Origin: Planctomycetota bacterium
Lineage (GTDB): Bacteria > Planctomycetota > Phycisphaerae > UBA1845 > UTPLA1
Direction of reading: 5' to 3'
Assembly (NCBI GenBank): GCA_016712275.1
Contig: JADJRI010000013.1
Span: 1 to 64,000, forward strand
DNA: 64,000 nt
The first letter of the stretch is position 1, and each line of letters opens with the position of its first letter. The translations under genes were made by a program, and so were the position numbers. A model generated the notes under the pieces. The model was not told the DNA's origin and made no database searches. It saw only the letters and a program-made list of their open reading frames with translations. Below are positions 47,627 through 58,809 of this stretch, one piece after another.

Positions 47627-48011
47627 CTACCAAATGCGTTCGATTTCGTAACTGTCGAGTTTCGAATCCGCGCTAATAAGCACCACGTCTTCGTCGATGC
47701 ATTGAGCGATTATCATTCGGTCAAACGGATCTCAATGGTGAAAGGGAAGCTGCGAAACTGTAAAACAATTGTGTGGGTAAATTGCAGAAATCTTGATTTG
47801 TTTTCTGAGTAGCTGAGTCTCGATTAACTTGTCTAATCTCATTGAAATCGTGAGTTTCTTAAGACTCAATTTAACCGCGATTTCCCAAATGCTAGCCGTG
47901 CTTAGATAACGATCATTTCCAGTGGTCTCCATCGCTGCGCGCTGTTGGGGACAACTTATCGTCACCATTTGCAGACCACAGAAACGCATGTGTATCGAGA
48001 AGGAGTCGCAT
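47627..48011 (-). pseudogene. PIN-domain (VapC-like) toxin with one frameshift and one in-frame stop
   Basis: The minus strand encodes MRLLLDTHAFLWSANGDDKL (first PIN Asp), then, after a 2-base loss in the GCGCGC run at 47937-47942, RAAMETTGNDRYLSTASIWE with the conserved Glu, a helix, QLPFHH, an in-frame TGA (47732-47734), and then DPFDRMIIAQCIDEDVVLIS with the final Asp region. All PIN acidic residues are present, and the damaged positions are single sites; an Arg is usual where the TGA stands. VapC-type toxins cleave tRNA or rRNA. The start overlaps the antitoxin stop as TAATG, the classic toxin-antitoxin layout. Confidence 0.75.
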
Positions 48012-48253
48012 TACATATAGTCTTTGAAGTCTTCGAGTGGTGCGTCAAAATCATCGGACATCCAGATCTTGCCGCGGAATTGACCGAACATTTCAGCAAG
48101 CGTCTCGGCTGTTGGTCCGTCGGTATCATCGAACGATTGCCCATTTCGTCGAATAATCACATGGACTTGTTCACCAGCGTGAAGTTCGCTTGAGACTATT
48201 TCAACGCGACCGCCTTCGCGGACAATTGCATTTTGATGAATTTCAGCCGCCAT
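48011..48253 (-). CDS. Antitoxin of the PIN-domain module
   Basis: An 80-residue protein, MAAEIHQNAIVREGGRVEIV ... EQVHVIIRRNG, with a short beta-rich N-terminal DNA-binding part and an acidic C-terminal tail (FDAPLEDFKDYM) that would bind and block the PIN toxin. It resembles VapB/DUF2281-type antitoxins. The ATG at 48253 is chosen from the VapB-like N-terminus. The stop shares one base with the toxin start. Confidence 0.75.
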   Translation of the reverse strand: MAAEIHQNAIVREGGRVEIVSSELHAGEQVHVIIRRNGQSFDDTDGPTAETLAEMFGQFRGKIWMSDDFDAPLEDFKDYM

Positions 48254-48299
48254 ATCAGTATCGTACCACATCAGCAAACTGACCAGCAATCCTAAATTA

Positions 48300-49433
48300 C
48301 TAGTGCCCCGGCAGATGCTCAATCAACTGATCGATTTCCTCTTCCGTATTGTAGAAGTGCGGGCTGACACGAATGCGACCCAGCCGTGCGGCCACCACGG
48401 TTCGGTATTCCTGCATCAAATGATTCACGAGGCGCGTGTGATCGTGTTGATCCGAGACAAATGCAACGATGCCGCTTTCCTCGCCGGGCTGCCGCGAACT
48501 GACCACGCGATATCCCTTGTCGCGAACGCCGGCAACAAGGCGGTCCGTCAGCAATTTTACGCGATCCCAGATTTTCTCGATGCCGAGACCCATCATCCAC
48601 TCCATCGACGCGCCCAACGCCCAAATGCCTGCAATGTTGTAGCTGCCGCTGTCAAACCGGCGGGCGTCATCGCGAATATCCATGTCATAGGGGCCGAATG
48701 CCATCGGATTCTTGACGCTCAGCCATCCGACCGTCGTCGGTTTCAAGAGGCCGAGAAGCTCGTGGCGGCAATAAAAAACGCCCGCGCCTTCCGGACCGAG
48801 CAGCCATTTATGTCCATCGGCAGCGAGAAAGTCGATTTTCATGGCGCGCACATCGATCGGAATGACGCCCAGCGATTGAATCGCATCGACAAAGAACAGC
48901 ACGCCACGCTCCTGGCAGATCGAACCGAGTTTCGCCAAATCCGTGCGAAACCCGCTGCCGAACTGAACAGACGAGATCGTCACGACGCGCGTGCGATCAT
49001 CGATCAATTCGACCAGTCGTTCCAGTGGAATGCGGCCCTTGTCCTCGGGGACCATTTTGAGTTGCACTCCCTGGGTGCGGAGATTCATCCAGGGGTAGAT
49101 ATTGGCGGGGAACTCGACGCCGGTCGTCACAATGTTGTCGCCGCGCGAGAATTGAAGCCCATTGGCGACGATGGAGATTCCCTGACTCGTGTTCGAGATA
49201 AACGTGACTTCCTCGGGATGGCAATGCAGTAGCTTCGCGGAGAGCTGACGGACCCGCCGGGTTTCAGGGTACAGCCCGCCGCGGGTGTGTCCGTGGCCTT
49301 CGGCCTCTTCCGCGTAGCGGCGAAGCGCGGCTGCGGCACGGCCGGAGATGGGGCAGACCGCCGCATGGTTCAGGAAATTGTGCTGCCGCGTTACCGGCAT
49401 CTCGGCGCGAATTTTTTCGATATCCAACGGCAT
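48300..49433 (-). CDS. Class V aminotransferase / cysteine desulfurase-like PLP enzyme
   Basis: A 377-residue fold-type I enzyme. Features: NFLNHAAVCPISGRAAAAL near the N-terminus, the VTFISNTSQGISIVANGL cofactor loop, FFVDAIQSLGVIPIDV, and the PLP-binding Lys in AADGHKWLLGPEGAGVFYC. The conserved Cys loop of true SufS/IscS enzymes is not evident, so an aminotransferase or lyase of the isopenicillin-epimerase group is more likely. The antitoxin/PIN genes follow 46 bases downstream on the same strand. Confidence 0.87.
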   Translation of the reverse strand: MPLDIEKIRAEMPVTRQHNFLNHAAVCPISGRAAAALRRYAEEAEGHGHTRGGLYPETRRVRQLSAKLLHCHPEEVTFISNTSQGISIVANGLQFSRGDNIVTTGVEFPANIYPWMNLRTQGVQLKMVPEDKGRIPLERLVELIDDRTRVVTISSVQFGSGFRTDLAKLGSICQERGVLFFVDAIQSLGVIPIDVRAMKIDFLAADGHKWLLGPEGAGVFYCRHELLGLLKPTTVGWLSVKNPMAFGPYDMDIRDDARRFDSGSYNIAGIWALGASMEWMMGLGIEKIWDRVKLLTDRLVAGVRDKGYRVVSSRQPGEESGIVAFVSDQHDHTRLVNHLMQEYRTVVAARLGRIRVSPHFYNTEEEIDQLIEHLPGH

Positions 49434-49637
49434 GCTTACCTCCCGGTCAGCCTTCAGAATGCGAAGCCAAGGCCGAACGGCAATCTCATCGTCATTAGTA
49501 GTCTATTCCGAACTTGCCGCTAATTCCACGCAAAGTGCTCTGTGGAATTTTCCATGCCTCAATAATCAACGGTCGTGCGACCGCGTTCAAGCGCGACAAC
49601 ACGACCGTCGGATGCACATCAACTCGGATTTGAACGG

Positions 49638-50744
49638 TTACATTGCGGGCGGAAAGGCCAATTGCTCGAGGCCGCCTCTTTTTCGGATGAAGAGCGCCAG
49701 GGCGATCGAACCGCCAAAAAGAACAAGCGTTCCCGGTTCCGGCGTTTGCTCGTAATCCGGCGAGCCGGACGATGTGCCGATCGAGTTCACAGGCGCCAAC
49801 TCAATGCCCAGTTCTTCGAAGCCCGGAAAAGTCGTGGGCGGACCATTCATGATGAATCCGATCGGATCATTGATGAATGCCTGAACAAACATCTGCTCGA
49901 TGAGAAATTCGACTTCTTCGTTGGTCAGCTTCTCGCCCTGCTTCATCGCTGTGACCAATTCATCGGCTGTTCGATCCTTGCCGGCGGCAGCCGAGAAAAT
50001 TCGCGGCACCGCAGCGGCGCCATCGGTACCATTGGCCTGGAAGAGACTGGCGATCACGTCCATGCCGATGTGGCCGGACAGATCTATCGGACCGGTATCG
50101 AAGTCGGTGACCTGTTCATCCTTTATCAGAACGCCATCGGCCGTAAAGTTGCCAACGTTGACCAGTTGCATGTTGAAATCATAAAAGCCGAGCAGGTTAA
50201 TGGTGCCCGAGGCATCGATGGACATGTTGCCGGTCCATTCAAAATCCTGGACGCCTGTATTGAGCGAGGCGGTATACTTGAGCGGCTGTTTTGAGAACGA
50301 AGCAATTCCGCTGAATTGGTTAAAGGATCGCTGCCCGGTCTCGGCAAGGAAATTGATTTCCGGGATGGTGCGGGTGCTGAAGCCTGCCCGACCGTGAATG
50401 CCGGTGAATTGGGACTGGTTCAAGTTTGCATCCGGCTCCAGGTTGAGCTTGAAGACCCCGAGATCAACAACGTTGGACTCGCCAAAGGAGTCCGGACCGA
50501 AGAAGCGGTAGAACTCGTAGGCGTAGCCCTGTGAAACGCGATCATATTCCACGCGCTGAAAGAAGTCGTTGAAATTGAACAAGGGGCCGCCCTGGGGAAA
50601 CGAGACGACATCCGGATTCAAACCATAATTCAGATCACGAAACAACGTCTGCTGAATGGCGCTCCACTGGGCGTTTGCTGGTGTCGCCATCATGGCAGTC
50701 ACGCCGGTGACAAGCAAACCGAGGCCGACCCAATTACGAATTCT
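49638..50744 (-). CDS. PEP-CTERM sorting domain-containing secreted protein
   Basis: A 368-residue protein with signal peptide (VGLGLLVTGVTAMMATPANA), an undefined secreted core rich in Phe, Asn and Gln (VVDLGVFKLNLEPDANLNQS), and the C-terminal signal TPEPGTLVLFGGSIALALFIRKRG, which is a PEP-CTERM tag recognised by an exosortase. The tail continues 15 residues past the basic cluster, longer than usual. The ATG at 50744 has AGGGAGA upstream. No exosortase gene is in this window. Confidence 0.85.
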   Translation of the reverse strand, partial: RIRNWVGLGLLVTGVTAMMATPANAQWSAIQQTLFRDLNYGLNPDVVSFPQGGPLFNFNDFFQRVEYDRVSQGYAYEFYRFFGPDSFGESNVVDLGVFKLNLEPDANLNQSQFTGIHGRAGFSTRTIPEINFLAETGQRSFNQFSGIASFSKQPLKYTASLNTGVQDFEWTGNMSIDASGTINLLGFYDFNMQLVNVGNFTADGVLIKDEQVTDFDTGPIDLSGHIGMDVIASLFQANGTDGAAAVPRIFSAAAGKDRTADELVTAMKQGEKLTNEEVEFLIEQMFVQAFINDPIGFIMNGPPTTFPGFEELGIELAPVNSIGTSSGSPDYEQTPEPGTLVLFGGSIALALFIRKRGGLEQLAFPPAM

Positions 50745-51073
50745 CATGGTTGAATCTCCCTTCCGCGATGACGCCGTCAATTTCAACGATGAACGGCCAT
50801 CTCAATCGGCGGATACAAAACCCGCTCGGTTAGACAAGGACTGAAATCATCAAACCGGACAAGGTCTATTTCTTCTTCGAAATATCGGCCCGTACGCGGG
50901 TGCGAATAAGAAGTGGGGAAGTGTACTAGAATGTTATCAGACCATTTCCATGTTCCGATAAAAACTACTCTGAAAAGGCTGAGAAACCAGAGGCTTGCCG
51001 GAGGGAATCTCAATTAAGATTACGAGGCGCAACGTCCGCGCCGCCCAATCTGAACGCCCATCACATCACCGAA
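50745..51073. other. Intergenic region
   Basis: 329 bases between the end of the dockerin-like protein gene and the start of the PEP-CTERM gene. No further gene is apparent; it should contain the promoter of the PEP-CTERM gene. Confidence 0.3.
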
Positions 51074-54000
51074 TCACGGCGAACAATTCTTGCTTAAGAT
51101 CGCGTTCACAAACTCGACGACGTCTATAAGATTTAGAATGCCATTTTCGTCCATGTCTGCGCAGGCACACACGGGCCCCGGTGTCAGGAAACAATCGACA
51201 AAGCCCTGAATATCGCTTCCGTTCAATGCTTCATCTATTTGCATGTCGCCGGGACAGCTTGGACAGGACGTACATTCGACCTGCAAAACGAAATCGTCGC
51301 CCGGGTTTCCGGAATTGTTGAACGTTTCGATCAAAATGTAGTAAGTCACGCCCGCCGTCGCGTTGAAGACCACGGACTCCAGCGTACCGGAACCGCCGGA
51401 ATCGTCGGCGACGACACAACTTGCCTGCGCATTGCTGCAATCCGTCACCACATACAGCCCCAGATCGGCATCTGTCGGATCCATCGTGATCGTCAGGGGC
51501 TGACTGGATGGGCTGATGATCGAGTACACGACATCCGGTCCCAATGATGCGAAACCGGAGCAGCCGGCGGCGGTGAATACATAGTCGTCCGAAGCGCCTA
51601 CGTTCGTGCCGTTCACCACGGAACCACAGGTGACAACATGGGCTGTCGCACAGGTGCTGTTCGAAGGCGGAATGCAGCTTTCGGGCAAACACGTCTGACC
51701 GATCGTCCAGGTTCCGCCGACATCCAGACAATGGTCCTGCGTAAATACGCAGCACGCGCCGCCGCCCTGGCAGCATCGGCCGATCGGACAAAACGAGAGG
51801 CAGTCCATCGGCGGTCCAAATGCCCGAGTAGGTCGGGCCAAGACAATCGAATTGCGTTGTCATGTCGCACAACTCATTGGTGCCGAATTGTGTGTAACAA
51901 CAACGGCCGATCGACGGCGCCGCGCAGTCAATTGTCAGATCAAACTCGCCGCCTTGTGACGAGCCGAATTTGTCGGCGATGATGTAATAAGTGCCGGGGG
52001 CGGCATCAAACGTCAGGATTTCGGGTTCGCCACTGAGTGCCAGATCATCCGCACCTGCGACACAGGTTCCGGCGACATTCGTGCAATCGGTTATGACATA
52101 AACCGACGCATCGAAGTCGCTGATTGTCGGGTCCATCGAAATGGTGATGTTTTGCGGGACGGGAATATTCAGTACATAGACGACATCCGCGCCGATGGCG
52201 GCAAAGCCGGTGCAGCTTGCGGCTCCGGGGCCGGGGTCATAATCGTTGCCCGCGCCGACCAGTGTCCCCGAAATAAGCATGCCGCAAGTCACCGCTGTCG
52301 CCGAATTACAATTATCATTGACCGGGCAGGGCGGTCCGGCGCAAGTCTGGCCGGCCACCCATGCACCACCGCGCGCATTGCATTCGGCCTGATTCGATGT
52401 AACGCACGCGCACCCCCAACTCTAGATAGCAACACCGTCCTATCGGACAGGGGGTGCCGCAAGTCTGCCCGACGGTGCCCCACATGCCAAAGGGTTGTGC
52501 CGCACAGGCGCCGGCGGTCAAGTCCTGACAGACGCCGGCAATGCCATCTGAATAGCAGCAGCGACGATTTTCGGGGATGCAGGTGGGCGGCGATCCGCAG
52601 GGTACGCCATCGGTGGTGATCGAAAGCTCGGCAACACCGAAAGTGGTGCCGAAACCACCAAGCTGAATCCGAAACGTCTGTCCCGGTGCTGTACACCAGG
52701 AAAACCGCGACTTGAGATTCTGGCCGGCAATCAGGCAATTCGGATCTCCCGGCGTTGCATCATCATTACCGCCGACACAGACAAAATCAGTGCACTCGCA
52801 GAACACCTGAACCATGGAGTCGAAATTTGTGCCGGGGTTGCAGGTGCTGATTGTGATGGTCTGGCCATTACCGACCACGCTGAACCAAACGCCCTTGTTC
52901 AATGTGGTCGTGCCGCAATTGCCCGAGGGAACGACATCGGTCAACGCGTCCGTCGTATTGACGAAGACGGAGCTGCCGACCATGAGCGGCGCCGCCGTCA
53001 TGCAGGTGTCGTTGCCAATCGGGCAACTGGCCGTCAGACAGGATGTCGATAGACCTTGAAAGGCGCCGCCTTCAGCGAGGCAATCGCTTTCCGTCGGCGT
53101 CTCTGTGCAATAACCCTCCAAGTGGCAGCAGGCGCCGACGCACAGGCCCGGCGTGCAATCGACGCCGAAACCGAGGAAGGCGCCGTCCGCCATCGCGCAG
53201 CATTCGGGGGATTGTGAGACGCAAGTGCCATTTGAAAGGCAGCACGCGCCGTTATCCTGCACAAACCCGCCGCCGAACGGCCCCGGCGCCACCTGATTGC
53301 CGGCGACATACAGCTTGAGCCCGTTCAAGTGAATCCGCGAGTTCGGACCGAGCAGCAACTGAACGGCATAAACGGCCTCGTCCGCACCGAAAGGTCCGCT
53401 GCGATTGCCGTTGTCGATTTGGTCGAAAAGCACGGCGCTGGCATTGGGCCCGACGTCGATCACCGAGAAATCAAAGTTGTTGTTGTAGCCCGCGGGATTC
53501 ACCGGTCCGAGGTCCGTGCCGGCGGCTTCGATCTTTGACGGCCACTGGTTAACGTCACACGAAGTTGTGATGCCGATCATACGTAAGACCGTGCCGCCAC
53601 CCCAGTTGTAGGCGCTTTCAACGGTGCCGCGATTGACAAATGCGCCAGTGGTGACGAGCGAACCGCCGCCCGTGATGTTCAGCTCATTACCGTCGCGCAG
53701 TTCGATGCTCGCCGATGTGATGACCGACGCATCAATGTTCATCGCGCCGTTCTGATCGACAACGAGCGGCCCCGCCACCAGCGCCGATGAGCCCGCAATC
53801 ACATTTGCCGTGGCCTCCATCAACGGGCCGATCTGGTTATCGCCGATGTTCCAACTGGTGTAGTTGTTCACGCTGGTCTTTTCGATCTGCAACAGCGCCG
53901 GGCTTCCGGGGCGAACGACAATCGGGCCGTCACCGTTGACGATGCGCGGATCGTCGTCTTCATCGCCGATTTCGACATTCGCGCCATGGCCGTCGATCCG

Positions 54001-55524
54001 GCTCTGCCCGCCGCCGAGCGTCGAAATATTCGTGAGAATCTTCATGGTTCCGCCGATGGCCGCGGCGAGGAGTCCGTTGTTCTCGATTGTGCCGGTCAGA
54101 ACGATCGACCCGGTTGGATCGTTGGCATTGACTTCTCCGATTGAAGTGTTGACGAATGTGCCGGTGATCTGACCTTTTCCCTCGACTTGAACATAGCTCG
54201 TCAATTCATCGCCGGCCGTCGTCGAATCAATCTTGGCGTTATCACCGTTCAGATCGACTTTCCCATCGCCGGTCATCGCAAATGAATCGCCGGCGGTAAG
54301 GGACCGCTGGTCATTGACGACGATCGTTCCCTCGTTGACGACACCATTGATTGAATCGATCGTGAGACTGCCGGTCGCGTGCGTGAGCGTTGATGTGCCG
54401 AGGAGTTTGAGGGTATCGACCGCGGCATTTTGATCCAATATGACCGAGAAGTGCCCATCGATGACCGCGCAGAAACGCACCGCGCCGGCATTGTTAGGCA
54501 CGGTTTGCGGCTGCCAGTTTTCCGGCGTGAACCAATTGTCATCCACCGTGCTGGCGCCGGTCCAATAGCGGCATTCGTCGGGAATGCCGTCGGCCGGGTT
54601 CACATCGAGGCTGGTGCCGGCGGCAATGTCGCAATTGTCCGGAATACCATTGTTGTTGCAGTCGGGATTGCAGCCGGGTTCCTCGCAGAAATAGGGGCCG
54701 CCGGGCGCGCTGCAATTCTCCGGAATCTCGCAGACATCGGGAATGCCGTCGTCGTCGCAATCGTCGAGGCAGTTTGACGTGCAATACCAGGGTCCGCCGG
54801 GCGCGGGGCTGTTTTCATCGATTTCGCATTCATCGGGCTTGCCGTTGTGATTGCAGTCCGGGCTGGTGTCGCCGTTTCCGTCCGGGTCGCCGGGAGCAAT
54901 ATCGCACGCATCCGGCACGCCGTTTTCGTTGCAATCCGGATCGCAACCGGAACTGCAGAAATACGGGCCGCCGGGGGCGGGGCTGTTCATGTCGATTTCG
55001 CAGACATCCAACGTATTGTTATTGTTGCAATCGCTGCTCGGATCGTTGGCGATATCGCAGCTATCGGGAATGCCGTTGATATTGCAATCGATGCCGGGAT
55101 TGTTGGCGATGTCGCAACCGTCCGGAATGCCGTTGTTGTTGCAGTCCGGCACGATGCCCTGATCAATTTCGAAACCGTCTGCAACCAGGCTGCCGTCACA
55201 GTCGGCGCACATATTTGCAGAGCACAGCTCACCGCGCACCCAAGCCACCCCCTCCAACAGCGTGCAATTCGCTTCGGTTTGAATCTGACAAGGTCCGCCC
55301 AATCCAAGGCAACAAGCGCCTTCGCCGCAGGGTGGATTGAAGAGTGAGCAGTTGTTACCGCCATGGAAGCGAAAGTCCGGCCCCTGACAATTTGCTTCCA
55401 GCACATCAGTCGTGCAAGTTCCCGTCAGATCGTCGCAACAGGCTCCATTTTGCGCGAATGCGACACGGCAACTTGATGCCACGATACACACTACGAACCA
55501 ATAACCCAGATTGCGCGAGGACAT
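51074..55524 (-). CDS. Very large Cys-rich secreted protein with dockerin-like C-terminus, two apparent frameshifts
   Basis: Reconstructed length is about 1,480 residues. From the ATG at 55524 there are a signal peptide, several Cys-rich units (NGACCDDLTGTCTTDVLEAN pattern: ACC ... GxC ... PC), a block of DCNNNGIPDNCDI-type repeats, a right-handed beta-helix (DDNWFTPENWQP ... TSTLTHATGSLTID), further Cys-rich units, three pre-peptidase C-terminal-like domains (e.g. GPDVVYSIISPSSQPLTITM), and a final dockerin-like pair (ADMDENGILNLIDVVEFVNA). The breaks are at the C5 run 52413-52417 and near 51805-51812. Dockerin-like ends suggest docking to a partner with a cohesin-like domain; none is visible here. 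Role: extracellular binding or matrix protein. Confidence 0.75.
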
Positions 55525-55680
55525 GGCCGCAGCCTCCCCTCCGTCTTCGAATTCAGACAGTTGTCGAAATGCCCCTATACCCGTCGACATCATACCGTAT
55601 CGGCTGGGCGGAATAAACAAATAGCAGCCGCGGCGGACCAATCGATCAAAATACCGTGCCTCCGGCATTACTGCTCGACG

Positions 55681-58600
55681 TCATTGCCCCGATTCGGCAC
55701 CCGCCCACCACTTGCGAAGGCCGGGATAAAACAAAAACGGGCCGGTTCGATCGCAGAATTCGATGCCTTCGACACGTTTGCTCACCGCATACAGCGCCGG
55801 CTCGTGAAACAGGAAGGTGCAGGGCTGATCTTCGTAGATGATTCGATGAATGCGTTGATAGCACTTGGCGCGCTCGTTCTCATCGAGCAGCTTTCCGCCC
55901 TGATCGAAGAGCTCATCGATCCGCTTGTTGGAGTAGCTTCCGCGATTGGCCGATGACCCGCTTTCATACAAGACGCGGTCCCACTCCGGATCGACCGAGG
56001 GCGAGATCGCCGTCATGCAGGCGTCAAAATCACCTTTGTAGTACCGGCTCAGAAATTCGTTGGAATCCGAAACGACATCAATCTTTGCGATAACTCCCAC
56101 CTTGGCGAGGTCCTTGCGACAATTCTCCGCGGCGTTTACCAGAGTCGCATTGATTCCCTCCACCAGCAGTTCGAATTCGAAAGGCTGCGTGACCGCTCGA
56201 TCTTTCTCGCTGTTCCTTTTCTCGCGTTCAAGTTGGCCGGACTTGTTCGTTTGCCAGCCGGCTTCCTTCAGCAAATCCCTCGCAATATCCGCATTGAAGG
56301 CATAACGCTTGACCTCCGGGTCGAAGTTCGGCGACTCCACGGGCCAAGGCCCGTAACACGGCGCAGCCAGATTGTTCGTGACCTCGGCGCGAATGCGATT
56401 GATATTGATGGCATAGGTCATGGCACGTCTGACGTTCGCATCGCCGAACAGGCCGCCGTTGTCCGTGCAATTCCACAGGATCATCGAATACCACGAGAAC
56501 GGATGCCGCGCTTCGCGGGCCACCTTCAGGAATTCGTCCTGATAAATCTCTTCGCGATACTGTTTCTGGGTCAGCATGCAGACATCGAGTTTGCCGGCCA
56601 TCGCCGCCGCGAACTGGTCGCCAGATTTTTCGATGGTGCTGATGACGACCCTTCGGACCAGCGGCCGATCCTCGACGCGCTCGTATTCGTCCCATCGTTC
56701 CAAAGTGATCAGGTCATTCTTCCAGCTGACGAACCGAAACGGCCCGCAGCCCACGGGTTTGCGATGCAGCGCTTTGTAGTAGTCGTTTTTTCGAAGCGAC
56801 GGATCATCATCCATTTCCTTTTCGAAGAGATGCCTCGGCACGAGTTCGAAATTCATAGCCGCACGCCACGCGCCGCGCGGTTCGCGAAACTCAAAGCGCA
56901 CCTCGCGATCAGACACGGCTTCCACTTTTTCAAGCAATAATGCGATTGACGCCTTTCCGGCACCGACACTTTTCGACGTGGTCTGCCGCCAACTGAAGAC
57001 AACATCCGCGGCCGTCAGCGGAAGGCCGTCGTGCCACTTGAGTCCTTCCCGAAGCACCACGCGTTTAACCCGCGCGTCGGAATCGTCGATCAAACGATCA
57101 ATCAGATGTTCGTTGGGAATCAGCCCGGATTTTCGCGAGCGACGGAACAGGCTCTCAAAAAGCAGATCGCATACGAATAGTTCGCCGGAATAGGTTCGCA
57201 GCGGATTCAACGACAAAACGGGCGGGGTTGCATTCACCCGTATCGTCGCATCGCGATCAACGATGCCGGGGGCGACGGGAGCGGGAATTACATTGGCCGC
57301 CGCACCGCCAATGAATAGCATACGCTCCTGCAAAGCGAATTTTGCTTCAAACTGATCCGCGCGACGCTGCTGGGACTCCGCGCCCTTTTTCCAAAAAATG
57401 CCCCAGTCCCACCCGTACGCGCCGCCAATTGAAATCGCCGCAAGCGCCGTTACGATCGAAATGGACAGCCGGTGTTTTAGAATCTTTTTTCGCAGCACAT
57501 AACCGAGGCTATCGCGTTTGGCTTCGATGGCGTCGCCTTCGAGATATCGCTCGATATCCCGGCGCAGCTCCTCGGCCGTCTGATACCGGCGCGCTTTTTC
57601 CTTCGACAGCGCTTTGAGAACGATCGTCTCGACTTCGTCATCCACCTTCAGCGCAGGGAACTGCGACGGCACGTTGATCCGCTCTTCGCCGCGGTGCCAC
57701 GAGGATGGCGGGACCGGTTCGTCTTCCGAGATGGCGCGCAGGGCATCCGCCATGGCGCCCATGACGCGATACGGCGCTCGGCCTGTCAGCATTTCATACA
57801 AAATGACGCCGAGGGAATAGACATCGCTGCGTGCGTCGATCAGGGCCGGGTCGCCCGCGCGTCTGCTCGGGCGAGGCATAGGCCAGCGTGCCCATGAATT
57901 CACCGGTCATGGTCATGAGGGATGTCTGCGCGAGCCGATCGGGATCAGCGATTTTCGCAAGGCCGAAGTCGAGCACGCGCGGCTCGTCGGCCGCATCGAC
58001 GACGATGTTGCTCGGCTTTAAATCACGGTGAATGACGCCATGTTCATGCGCGAAATGAACGGCGGCGCAGACTTTCGTGAAAAGCGACAGGATGGCGCGA
58101 ACCGAGGCCGGATCATCCGGCGATTGCGTCGCACGCATTTCGCGGAGGTGGCCGTCGAGGGGTTGGCCCTCGACATACTCCATCGCACAATAGAGATTGC
58201 CGTCCGGCGCGGCGCCGCCGTCGTAGATCGTTACGATATTCGGATGGCGAAGGCTCGACGCGAGATCGATCTCGCGCGAAAAGCGTTGGCGCTGGCGTAC
58301 CGAGCTGCCGGGGCCGCGCAGCAAGACCTTCAGCGCCACACGCCGTTTTGTCGCACGCTGGACCGCCCGATAGACCACACCCTGGCCACCGCGATGAATT
58401 TCCGATTCAACCTCATAGCCCGCGATGCGCGGCGGACCCATCGGCGCGTGGGGCTTCTCCGGCAGGGCTACCATCGTGGCCTGGTTCACGACATAGGCAT
58501 CCGCCAGCGCGGCCATCAAAACGTGATCTTTGCTGAGAACTTCCATGCGCGCCCGGCAGCGCGGACAGGTATCCACGTGGTGGCTGAGTACCGAGCTTCC

Positions 58601-58681
58601 GGCCGATGGCTCGCCCCGCAGGTGCGAGAGATGCTCGACAAAGCTCTCCAACTCGACATCGGATGGACACTCGACGATCAT
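55681..58681 (-). CDS. Receptor Ser/Thr kinase fused to an oligopeptide-binding (SBP family 5) sensor domain, one apparent frameshift
   Basis: The repaired protein has about 999 residues. Residues 35-42 form a zinc-finger motif HVDTCPRC like that of zinc-binding anti-sigma domains. A PknB-type kinase spans about 90-390 (VALK Lys 118; HRDLKPSN 218-225; DFG 238-240; ASPEQTR). A transmembrane helix lies near 405-427, and the remaining 550 residues are a solute-binding protein of the OppA/DppA type (WHDGLPLTAADVVFSWR, CGPFRFVSWKND, NVRRAMTYAININRI). The start is the ATG at 58681. The break near 57854-57861 (GC lost from a CGCG run) lies within the kinase activation segment, between PEQTR and AGDPALIDARSDVYSLGV. 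It presumably senses an extracellular peptide and signals inside. The sigma factor gene lies 128 bases upstream. Confidence 0.85.
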
Positions 58682-58809
58682 CGCCCCGCCTCGGTTAACC
58701 ACGCCACGATTCAAAAACCGATGCGCCAATCTACACAGCACCGGTCGGCAAGGCCAAAATGCACTACGCCGCGCCGAGCCATTGGAATCGAAAAAATGCC
58801 GGACTTCCG

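Noticed and set aside
49638..50744. Exosortase locus near the PEP-CTERM protein
   Set aside because: No exosortase or polysaccharide genes are seen in the window.
51231..51800. Arg-rich tail of one frame in the Cys-rich protein
   Set aside because: It arises after a frameshift; the correct frame continues with Cys-rich and pre-peptidase domains.
55681..57900. Separate oligopeptide ABC transporter binding protein
   Set aside because: No signal peptide precedes the binding domain, and it is in the same frame as the kinase C-lobe and membrane helix; no ABC permease or ATPase genes are adjacent.
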